NCBI GenBank assembly: GCA_030430845.1
Contig: JAUIKE010000025.1
Location: 1 to 64,000, forward strand
DNA length: 64,000 nucleotides
Reading direction: 5' to 3'
DNA from: Bacteroidia bacterium
GTDB taxonomy: Bacteria; Bacteroidota; Bacteroidia; Chitinophagales; Saprospiraceae
Made by a program: the position numbers and the translations under genes. The notes under the pieces are model-generated. The model was not told the DNA's origin and did no database searches. It saw only the letters and a list, made by a program, of their open reading frames with translations. Position 1 is the stretch's first letter. Each line of letters opens with the position of its first letter. Shown one piece after another: positions 55,187-64,000 of the stretch.

Positions 55187-56182
55187 ATGAATTACCAACT
55201 ATTAGGAAAAACAGGCGTACAAGTTTCTTCCCTTTGTTTCGGCACCATGTCCTTCGGCGACATAGCCGATGAGCAGGAATCCCAAAAGATGTTCAATCAA
55301 TGCAGAGATGCGGGGATCAACTTCTTTGACTGCGCCGACGTTTATGCCGGAGGCCGGTCAGAAGAGATCCTCGGCCGTCTGATGGCCGACTGCCGGGACC
55401 AGGTCGTGATCACCAGCAAGGTTTATTTCAATACGGGCAAAGGACCGAACGACCGGGGCGCCTCCCGCTACCACATCCGTCGGGCAGTGGAGGCAAGCCT
55501 GAGAAGATTAAATACAGATTATATCGACCTGTATTTTGTCCACCGATTCGATGAGCTGACGCCTCTGGAAGAGACGCTGAGTGCCTTGAATGACTTAGTC
55601 CGACAGGGCAAGGTACTCTACATCGGCGCCAGCAACTTCGCGGCCTGGCAGGTGGCCAAGGCCCTGGGCATCTCCCAACAGCATGCCTGGGCACGCTTCG
55701 AGTGCATTCAACCCATGTACAATTTGGTGAAGCGGCAAGCGGAGGTGGAAATATTGCCCATGGCCATTTCTGAGCAGGTAGGCGTGATCAGCTACAGCCC
55801 GCTGGGTGGTGGTTTATTGACTGGCAAATATGGAAAAAGCAAACGGCCAGATTCCGGCCGGCTTATGGAAAATGCCATGTACCAGGTTCGCTACGGGGCG
55901 ACGGCGGTATATGACATTGCCGAACGATTCACCGCTTTGGCTGAGCAAGAGAACGTCCATCCAGTTTCGCTGGCCATTGCCTGGGTAGCCGCGCACGAGG
56001 GCGTCACCGCCCCCATCATCGGCGCACGAAATACCACACAATTACAACCGGCCCTGGATGCTCTCGACATCGACATGAATACGGATCTATATGAACGTAT
56101 TTCTGCCCTCTCCCCTGCCCCGGCGGTCGCTACTGATCGGAATGAAGAGACAGAAGGTGTTTTTTATAAAGGAAAAAAATAA
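55187..56182 (+). CDS. Aldo/keto reductase
   Basis: A 331-residue TIM-barrel NADP(H)-dependent reductase. It has the N-terminal GKTGVQVSSLCFGTMSFG, the catalytic Asp/Tyr in FFDCADVYAGGRSEEILG, Lys in VVITSKVY and the His in DLYFVHRFD. The C-terminal cofactor region ends with APIIGARNTTQL. It is most like the general-purpose aldo/keto reductases related to YajO and GSP69. The substrate cannot be told. It is GC-richer than the PUL genes and is ended by a hairpin. Confidence 0.9.
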   Translation: MNYQLLGKTGVQVSSLCFGTMSFGDIADEQESQKMFNQCRDAGINFFDCADVYAGGRSEEILGRLMADCRDQVVITSKVYFNTGKGPNDRGASRYHIRRAVEASLRRLNTDYIDLYFVHRFDELTPLEETLSALNDLVRQGKVLYIGASNFAAWQVAKALGISQQHAWARFECIQPMYNLVKRQAEVEILPMAISEQVGVISYSPLGGGLLTGKYGKSKRPDSGRLMENAMYQVRYGATAVYDIAERFTALAEQENVHPVSLAIAWVAAHEGVTAPIIGARNTTQLQPALDALDIDMNTDLYERISALSPAPAVATDRNEETEGVFYKGKK

Positions 56183-56187
56183 GGAGG

Positions 56188-56218
56188 ACAGAGAATCCGC
56201 CTGCGGCAGATTCTCTGT
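56188..56218 (+). terminator. Terminator after aldo/keto reductase
   Basis: Arms ACAGAGAATC and GATTCTCTGT with a GC-rich loop region. Confidence 0.75.
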
Positions 56219-56236
56219 TAAATAATTTTCTTTTCC

Positions 56237-56860
56237 ATGCATCTAAACATACACAAGCTCTCCCTCCAACTGGACGGCAAGTCCCTTTACAAAAACTTCA
56301 ATCTGGAAGTCGCTCAAGGTGAAAAGGTGCTCATCAAAGGCCCTTCGGGCAGTGGCAAGTCGACCTTGTTTCGGCTTATTCTGGGATTCATGCAAGCCGA
56401 TGAAGGAGCTATTTATCTGGATGGACAAGCCCTTAGCCCTGGGAATGTGTGGTCCTTACGCCGGCGGATGGCTTATGTTTCCCAGGAATTGAACGTCGGC
56501 TCAGCTAAGGTGAAGGACTTCATAAGGGATGTTTTTGACTACCGGGCCAACCGCCACCTGGAATACGAAGAAGAAAAAACACTCCGGTATTTCAAACAAT
56601 TTGACCTCGAACCTGAAAAGCTGGAACAGGATTTCGGTAAGCTCTCGGGTGGTGAGAAGCAGCGAGTGGCCCTCATCATTTCTTTGTTACTCGATCGCGA
56701 ACTCTACCTGCTGGATGAGGTTACTTCTGCCATTGATGAGGCCCTGCGGGAAAAGGTCATTCAATACCTCGCCGGTCTGGAAGAAAAAACCATGATCATC
56801 ATTTCTCATGATCCGGGCTGGGAACAATATGATTTCCGAAAAATTGAATTAAAAAAATAA
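56237..56860 (+). CDS. fetA: ABC transporter ATPase, FetA-like
   Basis: A 207-residue ATPase with Walker A GPSGSGKST (35-43), signature LSGGEKQR (136-143), Walker B LYLLDE (156-161) and the H-loop in IIISHDPGW. Its small size and pairing with a UPF0014 permease gene 3 nt downstream identify a FetAB (YbbL/YbbM)-type exporter. In E. coli FetAB exports iron and increases peroxide resistance; the same role here is inferred. Confidence 0.85.
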   Translation: MHLNIHKLSLQLDGKSLYKNFNLEVAQGEKVLIKGPSGSGKSTLFRLILGFMQADEGAIYLDGQALSPGNVWSLRRRMAYVSQELNVGSAKVKDFIRDVFDYRANRHLEYEEEKTLRYFKQFDLEPEKLEQDFGKLSGGEKQRVALIISLLLDRELYLLDEVTSAIDEALREKVIQYLAGLEEKTMIIISHDPGWEQYDFRKIELKK

Positions 56861-56863
56861 CAT

Positions 56864-57652
56864 ATGAGTACGGCCGTCAGCATTCCACTCTGGTCTATGA
56901 TTCTTTGCTATTTACTTCTGCTCATTCCTCTGGGAATTTCCTGGTATTTACGCATTGGAATTGTTCAGCGTCTGCTTTGGGCAGTCGTTCGTATGACGGG
57001 GCAACTGGCTGCCGTAGGTATGGCGCTTATTTATGTATTCCGCTGGGATAATACATGGGTCAATATAGGTTGGATTGTGGTGGCTGTCGGTTTTGCGACC
57101 TATTCAGCCATTCAAAATACAGAGCTAAACTACCGGCAGTTTTTTATTCCGATCTTTGCTGCGCTGTTTTTGTCGGCCGCTTCTATTCTGTTATTTTTTA
57201 ACGGGCCGCTTCTCAATCTATCTAATATCTTTTCCGCTCAATACCTCATCATCATTGGCGGTATGCTGCTGGGCAATGCCCTTAAGGGGATCATCATAGG
57301 TATTGCCGACTTTTATAAAGCCATCCATCAAAACCAAAATCGCTACTTATATCACCTGGCAGCCGGGGCCGGGCAGATGGAAGCCCTCATTCCTTTCTTT
57401 CGAGACGCTTTAAAAGCCTCCTTGAATCCTTCCGTGGCGAGTATGGCTACGATGGGCATCGTTTTCCTCCCAGGTATGATGACCGGCCAAATCATCGGCG
57501 GTTCCTCTCCTGACACAGCCATCCGATATCAATTGGCCATCATGATCACTATTTTTGTATGCATCACGCTGAGTGTAACGTTGACAATCCTCTTCAGCGT
57601 CCGACAAAGTTTTGATGAATTTGGGAATTTAAAAGAAGAAGTTTTCAGGTAA
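56864..57652 (+). CDS. fetB: FetB/YbbM-like (UPF0014) permease
   Basis: A 262-residue permease with about seven transmembrane helices. It has the family-typical VRMTGQLAAVG, GMLLGNALKG and GAGQMEALIPFFRDALKASLNPSVASMATMGIVFLPGMMTGQIIGG region. It forms a two-gene operon with fetA. The role is probably iron or related metal export. Confidence 0.88.
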   Translation: MSTAVSIPLWSMILCYLLLLIPLGISWYLRIGIVQRLLWAVVRMTGQLAAVGMALIYVFRWDNTWVNIGWIVVAVGFATYSAIQNTELNYRQFFIPIFAALFLSAASILLFFNGPLLNLSNIFSAQYLIIIGGMLLGNALKGIIIGIADFYKAIHQNQNRYLYHLAAGAGQMEALIPFFRDALKASLNPSVASMATMGIVFLPGMMTGQIIGGSSPDTAIRYQLAIMITIFVCITLSVTLTILFSVRQSFDEFGNLKEEVFR

Positions 57653-57906
57653 ATGGACCGTTTGATCATCCTTTTCACCACTGGATAAACAAAACTTGTA
57701 CCTCTGGCGGTCTCCTGTTTTCTTTGTAAAAGGAAAAATAAGCAGGCTGCCTATAATGGGGTCATAAAGCATATCCACCTGCTTTTTCTATTCAGCAATT
57801 ATCTCCAAAACTAATTTCTGAGTGCATAAGCACTTAGGTGGGATTGTATTTTCTGAATCGTAAAAACCAACCTATTATGGATCACACTTTAAATTCTGAG
57901 AAAAAA

Positions 57907-60900
57907 ATGAAACTTTTTATCCTATTAGCCCTACTTCTATTAATTTCTGTTCCTTCTTACAATCAAAACATTCCTTCAATTCTGAATTCTTTCCATAATT
58001 ACGATATGGATAGAGACGGGACATATGAAATCAATGAACTTTCCTATTTGCCTTTCGAACGCGGAAGCGATGGCCTGAATGAACACCACCCTCTTGTACT
58101 CGTTTTGGTGGAGCGTCGTTTGCTCAAAACGATTCCAGGTAGCAGTTATTCAGAGAACGACTTACTAAGCCGCTTGGAACGATATAAAGAAGATCTAAGT
58201 GCTGAAGGATATTTTACTCGTTTCATTTCAGCAGATCTTTATGCCGGAAATAAACACCAGGATGGCCAAACCCTATTGGCCATGAGAGAAGTACTCAGAA
58301 AGGTGAATCGTTCCTTTTCCCTTCAGGGAGTCATTTTGGTAGGGTCTTTTCCGGAAGCGATGTTAGTGAGAAGATGGATTTGGCGCAACAATCGGGATAT
58401 TACCATTGACGGAACAGAATATAAAGGAGACAACCGAATAGAATTCCTGCGAATTGTTCCCGAAACCGTCGCTCACAGAGCCGATCTTGTACTGGCCGAC
58501 CTCAATGGAAACTGGGAAAACATTTATGAAAAGGGACCTAAAGACTTAACATCTATAGAAGCTATACCATCTCCCGGAACCCGGGCCGACTGGCCTTCAA
58601 ATAATACTACTTTTACCTCCTTTAAATACAACCTGGGAAAAATCACCTTCGAAGATTTCTTTTGGATAAAGGAAGATGACTTTTCCATCTTGAGTAACTC
58701 GAGAGGTACCTTAAGATTACAGCTTCGAACTGATCAGCAACACCCAGAAATTAGTAGAGATGATCACTACCGCCCCAACCCCATCACCATTCCCGATATT
58801 CTCATTTCTAGAATTAATGCAAAGAATGTAGCGGTCATTCCTGACCCGAATTTCCGAGGAAGCATAAACAGGCAAGGGTTTATCGGTACCGACGGCAGAC
58901 CACAAGTCGTGGAGGACAGCCGTTCATTTACCCCATCTGATTTCCTGCAAAAAGATCCGGCCACAGAAAGGGAACTGCTGATCAGCTATTTTGACAGGAA
59001 TCACAGCTTTCGAGTAGGAGGCAATCCTTTAAAAGGACATAGAACAGCTGCAGCTAGCTATGGTCGAGGGTTGATTAAGGCTGATGATCTGAATGCCTAT
59101 CTACAAAAAGCTTCCAATAATTTTGAACCCTCTCTTGCTTTCGATGATGCCAATTTATATAGTTATGTCCAATTTCTCAAGGTACCTGCAGTTTTGAAGG
59201 GTATGTCGGCACACTCCAACCCCGAACACAGTGAATATGGCAATTACGAAATGATCAGTCATTTGGAAAATTTAGTAGGTGGGAAACCCTGGCGATGGAA
59301 AAAGGATGCTATTCCAGGAGGTTTTCGCTATACTCCTTCCTTAAAGGGGCAAGGAGGTTTAGCCAATACTTTTTTGCACCGCACAATTTATGAAAATCAA
59401 ATTCTTTCTAAAACAGGAGGCAACCTCTTTATTCACAATGGCTGTGAAGTGAATAGTCCGCGAAATGTTAATGACGTGCCTTACAACCATAGCAGCTATG
59501 GCTCCCCAAAAGGCTACCAAAATGCAGAAAGTATTCTGTTCTTTCTTAATGGCGTAGCATTGGCCTCCAGGGCCAAAGTCTTTTATGACAAGCCAGAGGG
59601 ATTCACAGATGAACTTGGACAACATGGCCAAAAACGTTTTGGTGATGGCTGGAAGGCCTATTTTAGAAGAGAGTCAAATAATAGCGACTTGGCGAGAGAT
59701 GTTGCCGGAAATAAACGAACCTATAACTGGAGTATACTTGGCGATTGGACTGTCCGGGTGAAATATGAAAATGGATTGGGTATTCTAAAAATGCATGGGA
59801 ATAATCTAAAAGATTATGCCGTACATAGTGACAAAACACTCATCGATGACTGGAACTTTGAAGCCTCAAAAAATAAGATTGAAGGAAGGGGAGATTTTAA
59901 TGGGGATGGTAGAGACGATATTCTAATCAGTAGTAAATGGGGAATGGGTCTAATTTCTCATAAAAACAATCAATGGAGAACATTAGTGGTCAAGCCTAAA
60001 GGAACACGCTTCGGAGGCTGGACATATAATAGCGAAAAAGATAAAATGGAAGCTATTGCTGATTTCGATGGTGACGGAATGCACGAAATTCTGATCTCTA
60101 GCAAGTGGGGAATCGGTATGCTGAAAAAAAGGGGAAGCTCCTTTAGGTCCATATTTGCACAACCTATCGGTACAAAGTTTGGGAACTGGACTTACAATAG
60201 CAGAAGTCAGAACATTTACGACAATAAAATCGAAGGAACCGGAGATTTCAATGGTGATGGAAAAGCTGATATTCTAGTTTCCAAACCTTACGGCATTGCA
60301 ATTCTTACTCTCGAAGGCAGCACATTGAATAGTATTCTAGTAAAACCCAATAATACAGGGTTTGGAGAATGGAATTACAATAGTGGCCAGGACAAAATTG
60401 AAGCCATAGCCGATTTTGATGGTGACGGAAAAGATGAGATCCTGATCTCTAGCAATTGGGGAATCGGCATGTTGAAACTACAAGGAGATTCCTTCATCTC
60501 CATTTTTGCCAAACCTATTGGTACAAAGTTTGGGAGTTGGACTTATAACAGTCAAGTCAGGAATATTTACGACAATACTATCGAAGGAACCGGAGATTTT
60601 AACGGTGATGGAAAAGCTGACATTCTTGTTTCTAAACCTTACGGAATTGCAGTGCTTACTCTTGAGCGCAATACCTTAAATAGCATTCTTGTGAAGCCTG
60701 TGGGGACTAATTTTGGTGGATGGACCTACAACACACAAAGCGTAAGAGACAACAAAATTCAACAGATCGCAGATTTCAATGCTGATGGGAAAGATGACAT
60801 TCTAGTTTCTAAGCCTTATGGAATGGGCATTTTAAGCCTTTCTGGTAACACTTTCACCAGTTTGTATATCAAGCAAAATGGAAAACAAATAGGCCCTTGG

Positions 60901-61017
60901 CATCTTAAAGAAAGTAATCAGTATTCCCTGACTGGGAATTTTGATGGACAGCCGGGGCAGGAAATCTTGATTTACAATTGGAAGTTTAGACTTCCTGGTT
61001 TGTCCATTCTAAGGTAA
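57907..61017 (+). CDS. Secreted protein: EF-hand loop, gingipain-like (C25) core and seven-blade FG-GAP propeller
   Basis: The start at 57907 opens a signal peptide (MKLFILLALLLLISVPSYNQ). Residues 33-44 form a perfect EF-hand loop (DMDRDGTYEINE). The core (about 55-620) has features of peptidase family C25 (gingipain): GVILVGSFPEA near 141, PDILISRINAKN near 296, a His in GMSAHSNPEHS (H436), a Cys in IHNGCEVNSP (C513), and SILGDWTVRV near 609. Catalysis is inferred from these motifs. Residues about 640-1036 hold seven FG-GAP/VCBS-like blades with DFNGDGKADILVS-type loops. Blades 2-3 and 4-5 are a 351-bp tandem duplication. No T9SS sorting domain is visible. It may bind or process an extracellular protein. 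Confidence 0.7.
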   Translation: MKLFILLALLLLISVPSYNQNIPSILNSFHNYDMDRDGTYEINELSYLPFERGSDGLNEHHPLVLVLVERRLLKTIPGSSYSENDLLSRLERYKEDLSAEGYFTRFISADLYAGNKHQDGQTLLAMREVLRKVNRSFSLQGVILVGSFPEAMLVRRWIWRNNRDITIDGTEYKGDNRIEFLRIVPETVAHRADLVLADLNGNWENIYEKGPKDLTSIEAIPSPGTRADWPSNNTTFTSFKYNLGKITFEDFFWIKEDDFSILSNSRGTLRLQLRTDQQHPEISRDDHYRPNPITIPDILISRINAKNVAVIPDPNFRGSINRQGFIGTDGRPQVVEDSRSFTPSDFLQKDPATERELLISYFDRNHSFRVGGNPLKGHRTAAASYGRGLIKADDLNAYLQKASNNFEPSLAFDDANLYSYVQFLKVPAVLKGMSAHSNPEHSEYGNYEMISHLENLVGGKPWRWKKDAIPGGFRYTPSLKGQGGLANTFLHRTIYENQILSKTGGNLFIHNGCEVNSPRNVNDVPYNHSSYGSPKGYQNAESILFFLNGVALASRAKVFYDKPEGFTDELGQHGQKRFGDGWKAYFRRESNNSDLARDVAGNKRTYNWSILGDWTVRVKYENGLGILKMHGNNLKDYAVHSDKTLIDDWNFEASKNKIEGRGDFNGDGRDDILISSKWGMGLISHKNNQWRTLVVKPKGTRFGGWTYNSEKDKMEAIADFDGDGMHEILISSKWGIGMLKKRGSSFRSIFAQPIGTKFGNWTYNSRSQNIYDNKIEGTGDFNGDGKADILVSKPYGIAILTLEGSTLNSILVKPNNTGFGEWNYNSGQDKIEAIADFDGDGKDEILISSNWGIGMLKLQGDSFISIFAKPIGTKFGSWTYNSQVRNIYDNTIEGTGDFNGDGKADILVSKPYGIAVLTLERNTLNSILVKPVGTNFGGWTYNTQSVRDNKIQQIADFNADGKDDILVSKPYGMGILSLSGNTFTSLYIKQNGKQIGPWHLKESNQYSLTGNFDGQPGQEILIYNWKFRLPGLSILR
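60007..60708 (+). repeat. Two tandem 351-bp coding units (propeller blades 2-3 and 4-5)
   Basis: Bases 60007-60357 and 60358-60708 each encode 117 residues, made of a 56-residue and a 61-residue blade. By hand alignment 93 of 117 residues are identical, so the pair arose by duplication of a two-blade unit. Confidence 0.8.
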
Positions 61018-61244
61018 GCTGATGAAATTCTTCGGGAAATAGTCCTTAGCTGTGATTCCATAGTTTTTAAACCTGTTCTCTTTAATAACCCCTGAATCGG
61101 ATGAATCATGTTTCTTTTCTCTTCCCCTCTTTTTTGAGGATTTTATTCATATCCTCAAATCCTAGGAAGAAAGCCAGGGCCAGAACCCTCACCTTTGCAT
61201 CGATTCAATTAACTATTAATCAAAACTATTAATCTCTTAAAATC

Positions 61245-62066
61245 ATGAAAAACTATTTCAAGTATTTTAACCTTCTGGGCCTGGCTGCTTTTGTGCTGAT
61301 CTTTTTTAATGGATGCGAAACGGACAATGCAGAGGATCCCATTGAAAAGATCGAATTTAATATCAAAGTGATCGATAATGGAGGGTTTGGGAAAATTATG
61401 GTGAATCAGGACAACCAGTCCATCTATTTCTTTGCCGGCGATGTGAGCGGCGAAAGCAATTGCAAGGGAGGATGTGCCGATGTATGGCCCCCTGTTATTG
61501 GAGAAGTATACGACCTGCAACTGGGGTCCTACCTGAGTAAAAACGACTTCAGTACCATTACCAGGGAGGACGGACAAAAACAGCTGACCTATAAAGGCTG
61601 GCCGTTGTATTACTTTTCTCCGGATGGAAACGACCAACTGGAAGAGCCTCGCGAAGTACTGGGCGACGGCCGCGGAGGGGTATTTCATGTTGCCAAGCCC
61701 GATTATTCCGTTTTGCTGGGGCGGCAGCCTGTCAGCGAAGGCGAAGAGGCCGTTGTATATCTGGTGAATGATCGCGGGGTGACCTTATACCTCAATCAGG
61801 GAGATGAAGAAAATATTAGTAACTGTAACGGCGGTTGTGCCACTGTATGGCCTCCTTTTCAAAAAACACAACCGGTCATTCCTTCTTCTTTAAATGCCAA
61901 TGATTTTGAATATCTGAACAGAAATGATGAACTGGGACCTCAGCTTTCTTTTAAAGGCAGCCCACTCTATTATTTTTCTCAGGACGAAGAAAAACAGGGC
62001 GTGGTACTCGGTCAGGCCGGTGGGCCTAATCAAACGTTTTTTGTGGTGGAAACAGAAGAACAGTGA
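61245..62066 (+). CDS. COG4315-type lipoprotein with two repeats
   Basis: A 273-residue lipoprotein (lipobox FNGC, Cys24). It has two copies of the secreted-repeat family with a C..(G)C...WPP motif: about 50-155 (SNCKGGCADVWPPV ... GWPLYYFSPDG) and about 165-270 (SNCNGGCATVWPPF ... GSPLYYFSQDE). This matches the predicted lipoproteins of COG4315 (Yx(F/W)xxD family), whose function is unknown but sometimes linked to electron transfer or heme neighbours. It probably sits on the outer membrane and is transcribed alone, with a strong terminator behind it. Confidence 0.8.
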   Translation: MKNYFKYFNLLGLAAFVLIFFNGCETDNAEDPIEKIEFNIKVIDNGGFGKIMVNQDNQSIYFFAGDVSGESNCKGGCADVWPPVIGEVYDLQLGSYLSKNDFSTITREDGQKQLTYKGWPLYYFSPDGNDQLEEPREVLGDGRGGVFHVAKPDYSVLLGRQPVSEGEEAVVYLVNDRGVTLYLNQGDEENISNCNGGCATVWPPFQKTQPVIPSSLNANDFEYLNRNDELGPQLSFKGSPLYYFSQDEEKQGVVLGQAGGPNQTFFVVETEEQ

Positions 62067-62071
62067 ACCCC

Positions 62072-62105
62072 TTATAAGGTGTCGGCCTCAGCCGACACCT
62101 TATAA
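62072..62105. terminator. Bidirectional terminator
   Basis: TTATAAGGTGTCGGC-CTCA-GCCGACACCTTATAA, a perfect stem between convergent genes. Confidence 0.9.
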
Positions 62106-62113
62106 ACATGAAC

Positions 62114-64000
62114 TTACTCTAATCTAATTCTCAGCTCTACTCGTGTGCCAATCCCCTCCCCTTCCGGCGAAACCAAATCGATCACACGAACAGAAGTCTC
62201 TGTGTCATAAGCCTTATTAATAATATCAATGCGCTCCTGGGTAATATTCATCCCCATGGAAGTTTTCTTATGTCTCTTGGATTGAAGTTCGGAAGATCTT
62301 TTGCGCCCCACCCCATCATCCTCAATAGTACAGAGCAAAAAGTCATCCAGCTTTTTTAGTTCCACCAAAATGGTCCCGCTTTCTTCCTTATGCATAAGTC
62401 CGTGCCAGATGGCATTTTCGACATAAGGCTGCATCAGCATAGGAGGAATTTCGGTATTATCCGGATCGAGGCTTTCATCCAATTTGATTTCATAGCTGAA
62501 GCTTTTAGTGAGGCGAAGGTTCTCCATCTCCATATAAAGTTTCAGGGCCTCTAATTCATCCTTGATTGTCACATAATTCGACCTGGAATTTTGTAAAATA
62601 AGGCGGATCAGGCGGGAAAAATCGTTCAGGTACTCCGAAGCTTTGACCGTCTCATTTTTTATGATATAACTTTCAATGGAATTCAGGCAATTGAAAATGA
62701 AGTGAGGATTCATCTGCGAGCGCAAGGCGGTGAGCTCCACACCGGCCAGTTTGTTTTCAAAATCTGACTTCAAACGCTCGGCCTTTCTAACCTGATGCAT
62801 CTGATATCGGTAAAATGAATAAACTGCAGCCAGGATAAACAGTACCACCATTCCTTTAAACCAAAGGCGCTGCCACCATGGGATGGCCACCGACAGGTCA
62901 ATCTTTAAGGGCGTCTCATTCCATATTCCGTCCCGATTAGCAGCTTTGACCATAAACGTATAACGGCCTCCGTCCACATTCGTATAGGCGGCATAAGATC
63001 TTTGCCCCGAAGAGATCCACTCCTCATCCACCCCCTCCAATTTATACTGGTACTGATGATGGTCGGGATTCGTAAAACCAATAGAGGAAAATTCAAAAGA
63101 GAAGTAATTCTCCCAATAATTGAGGTTAATCTTTCGGGTAGCGAATAAGCTGGAATCCGACTGCCAGGGATTATTATACACGTTAAAAGCCGTCAGATAA
63201 GGCTGAGGGCGTTCCTGGCTTAAAGTCAACTCCGCTGGGTCAAAAATGCTGATCACTTTGCGAAAGCCAATTACAATTTCCCCGGTAGAAAGCGTCCCGA
63301 TCTGACTGATAGTAGCCACGGTCAACTCTTCATCCAACCACTGGAGTCCATCCAGATCGTTGTAAATTTCAATGCCTCTGCGATCGGGATAAATTTTTAG
63401 GAGGCCTGTCGGGCCATATGTCCATATATTATTATCTCCATCAACCGTCATCCTTCCCACGCCCAAAGTAGCATTCGGATCACCTTTAAGGATACGGAAA
63501 GAATCTTCATCCGTATTTTGTTCAAATGAATATTTTCGGTAGATACCCTTTTCAGGTTCTTGCAGATTTATCGCCCCCAACAGGCCTTCCGCCTCGTCAG
63601 AAACCCAAAGGATACCTTCCTGATCTTCTACAAAATCCTTTGGTGTTTTTAAGGTATTCTTCGGGTTATTTTCACTTAGAAGAGAATGAAAAGCATCTTC
63701 CTGATAAGAATAAAAAGTAATCCCGCCGCAAACTGAAAACCAAATATTCTCTTCGCTGTCTTCATAAATAGCCCAGCGGAATCGAGGTTCCCGGCAGCCC
63801 GGCAGCCACTCGGCCAGAGAAGTCACTTCCCAGTTTCGGGGATCGACTTTAAAAACCCCGTAATCCAATCCCCCCAGCCATATAAATCCTTTGCTATCCA
63901 CAAACATTCTCACCCAGGTTTCATCGGATGGAAGTTTTTGAGAAAGCGGATGAGGCAACATTCTTCGCCCATCCGATGAAAGAACATAAATCCCTTTCCT
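62114..64000 (-). CDS. LytS-type sensor histidine kinase with Reg_prop/Y_Y_Y sensor (5' end outside window)
   Basis: The frame runs to the right edge, so the N-terminus is missing; the Met at 63961 is internal. The visible part starts with Reg_prop propeller blades (DSKGFIWLGGLDYGVFKVD, DSEENIWFSVCGGITFY, DGDNNIWTYGPTGLL). A Y_Y_Y domain follows (about 265-335, FEFSSIGFTNPDHHQYQYKLEG). Then come a transmembrane helix (about 369-386), a short coiled coil and a His_kinase domain with the phospho-His in MNPHFIFNCLNSIESYII. The ATPase has EIPPMLMQPYVENAIWHG and DDGVGRKRS. Such kinases usually pair with a LytTR regulator, which is not in the window. The ligand is unknown. Confidence 0.9.
   Translation of the reverse strand, partial: RKGIYVLSSDGRRMLPHPLSQKLPSDETWVRMFVDSKGFIWLGGLDYGVFKVDPRNWEVTSLAEWLPGCREPRFRWAIYEDSEENIWFSVCGGITFYSYQEDAFHSLLSENNPKNTLKTPKDFVEDQEGILWVSDEAEGLLGAINLQEPEKGIYRKYSFEQNTDEDSFRILKGDPNATLGVGRMTVDGDNNIWTYGPTGLLKIYPDRRGIEIYNDLDGLQWLDEELTVATISQIGTLSTGEIVIGFRKVISIFDPAELTLSQERPQPYLTAFNVYNNPWQSDSSLFATRKINLNYWENYFSFEFSSIGFTNPDHHQYQYKLEGVDEEWISSGQRSYAAYTNVDGGRYTFMVKAANRDGIWNETPLKIDLSVAIPWWQRLWFKGMVVLFILAAVYSFYRYQMHQVRKAERLKSDFENKLAGVELTALRSQMNPHFIFNCLNSIESYIIKNETVKASEYLNDFSRLIRLILQNSRSNYVTIKDELEALKLYMEMENLRLTKSFSYEIKLDESLDPDNTEIPPMLMQPYVENAIWHGLMHKEESGTILVELKKLDDFLLCTIEDDGVGRKRSSELQSKRHKKTSMGMNITQERIDIINKAYDTETSVRVIDLVSPEGEGIGTRVELRIRLE

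Noticed and set aside
63961-63961. ATG at 63961 as the start of the sensor kinase
   Set aside because: The frame is open to base 64000 and reads as a propeller blade, so the true start is outside the window.

Overview
The window comes from a member of the Bacteroidota, most likely a Saprospiria-like lineage (inference). The evidence is a SusC/SusD pair, many lipobox lipoproteins, a type IX secretion (T9SS) C-terminal sorting domain, a LytS-type kinase with a Reg_prop sensor, DUF3078 and CRTAC1/UnbV-ASPIC families, and promoter words of the Bacteroidota type TAnnTTTG. I see no rRNA, tRNA, CRISPR array, transposase or phage gene.

Layout. Bases 1-12170 are a general region. It holds the tail of a strange DUF3298/glycosyltransferase-like chimera, a DUF2207 membrane protein, a MacB/FtsX-type ABC permease, a TPR histidine kinase with its LuxR-type response regulator, two secreted proteins of unknown function, a YWTD-propeller/dockerin-like protein that looks truncated, and a gene relic. 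Bases 12200-47460 form a large polysaccharide utilization locus (PUL) for 4-O-methyl-glucuronoxylan. It contains SusC/SusD, a TPR SGNH hydrolase, a SASA-type acetylesterase, an IPT + double CBM4/9-like lipoprotein, two CRTAC1-type FG-GAP lipoproteins around a GH30 subfamily-8-like glucuronoxylanase, a GH43, a LacI regulator, GH67 alpha-glucuronidase, an SDR, mannonate dehydratase, a second GH43, a GH2, a vanadium-haloperoxidase-like protein and a mannonate oxidoreductase-like SDR. Several relics (short GH43 and lipoprotein fragments) lie between these genes.

Logic of the PUL. GH30, the esterases and the CBM protein would work at the surface on acetylated glucuronoxylan, and SusCD would import oligomers. 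GH67 and GH43 would release (methyl)glucuronate and xylose, and the mannonate enzymes would send glucuronate-derived fructuronate to 2-keto-3-deoxygluconate. A 16-bp palindrome, ACGCAATCGATTGCGT or close variants, occurs at promoters of the locus (about 12.2, 12.5, 24.05, 24.34 and 35.99 kb, with a half-site by lacI). It is very probably the operator of the LacI protein encoded at 34730-35761.

Bases 47461-64000 return to housekeeping and stress functions: Dps; a persulfide dioxygenase-rhodanese divergent from OxyR with a shared palindrome; a DUF3078 outer-membrane protein; a membrane protein/XRE regulator pair; an aldo/keto reductase; FetAB-like iron/metal export; a large secreted protein with an EF-hand loop, a gingipain-like (C25) core and a seven-blade FG-GAP propeller; a COG4315 lipoprotein; and a LytS-type sensor kinase cut by the right edge. 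Strong hairpins separate most transcription units, and two clusters of short palindromes (19.9-20.2 and 29.1-29.3 kb) look like REP-type repeats.
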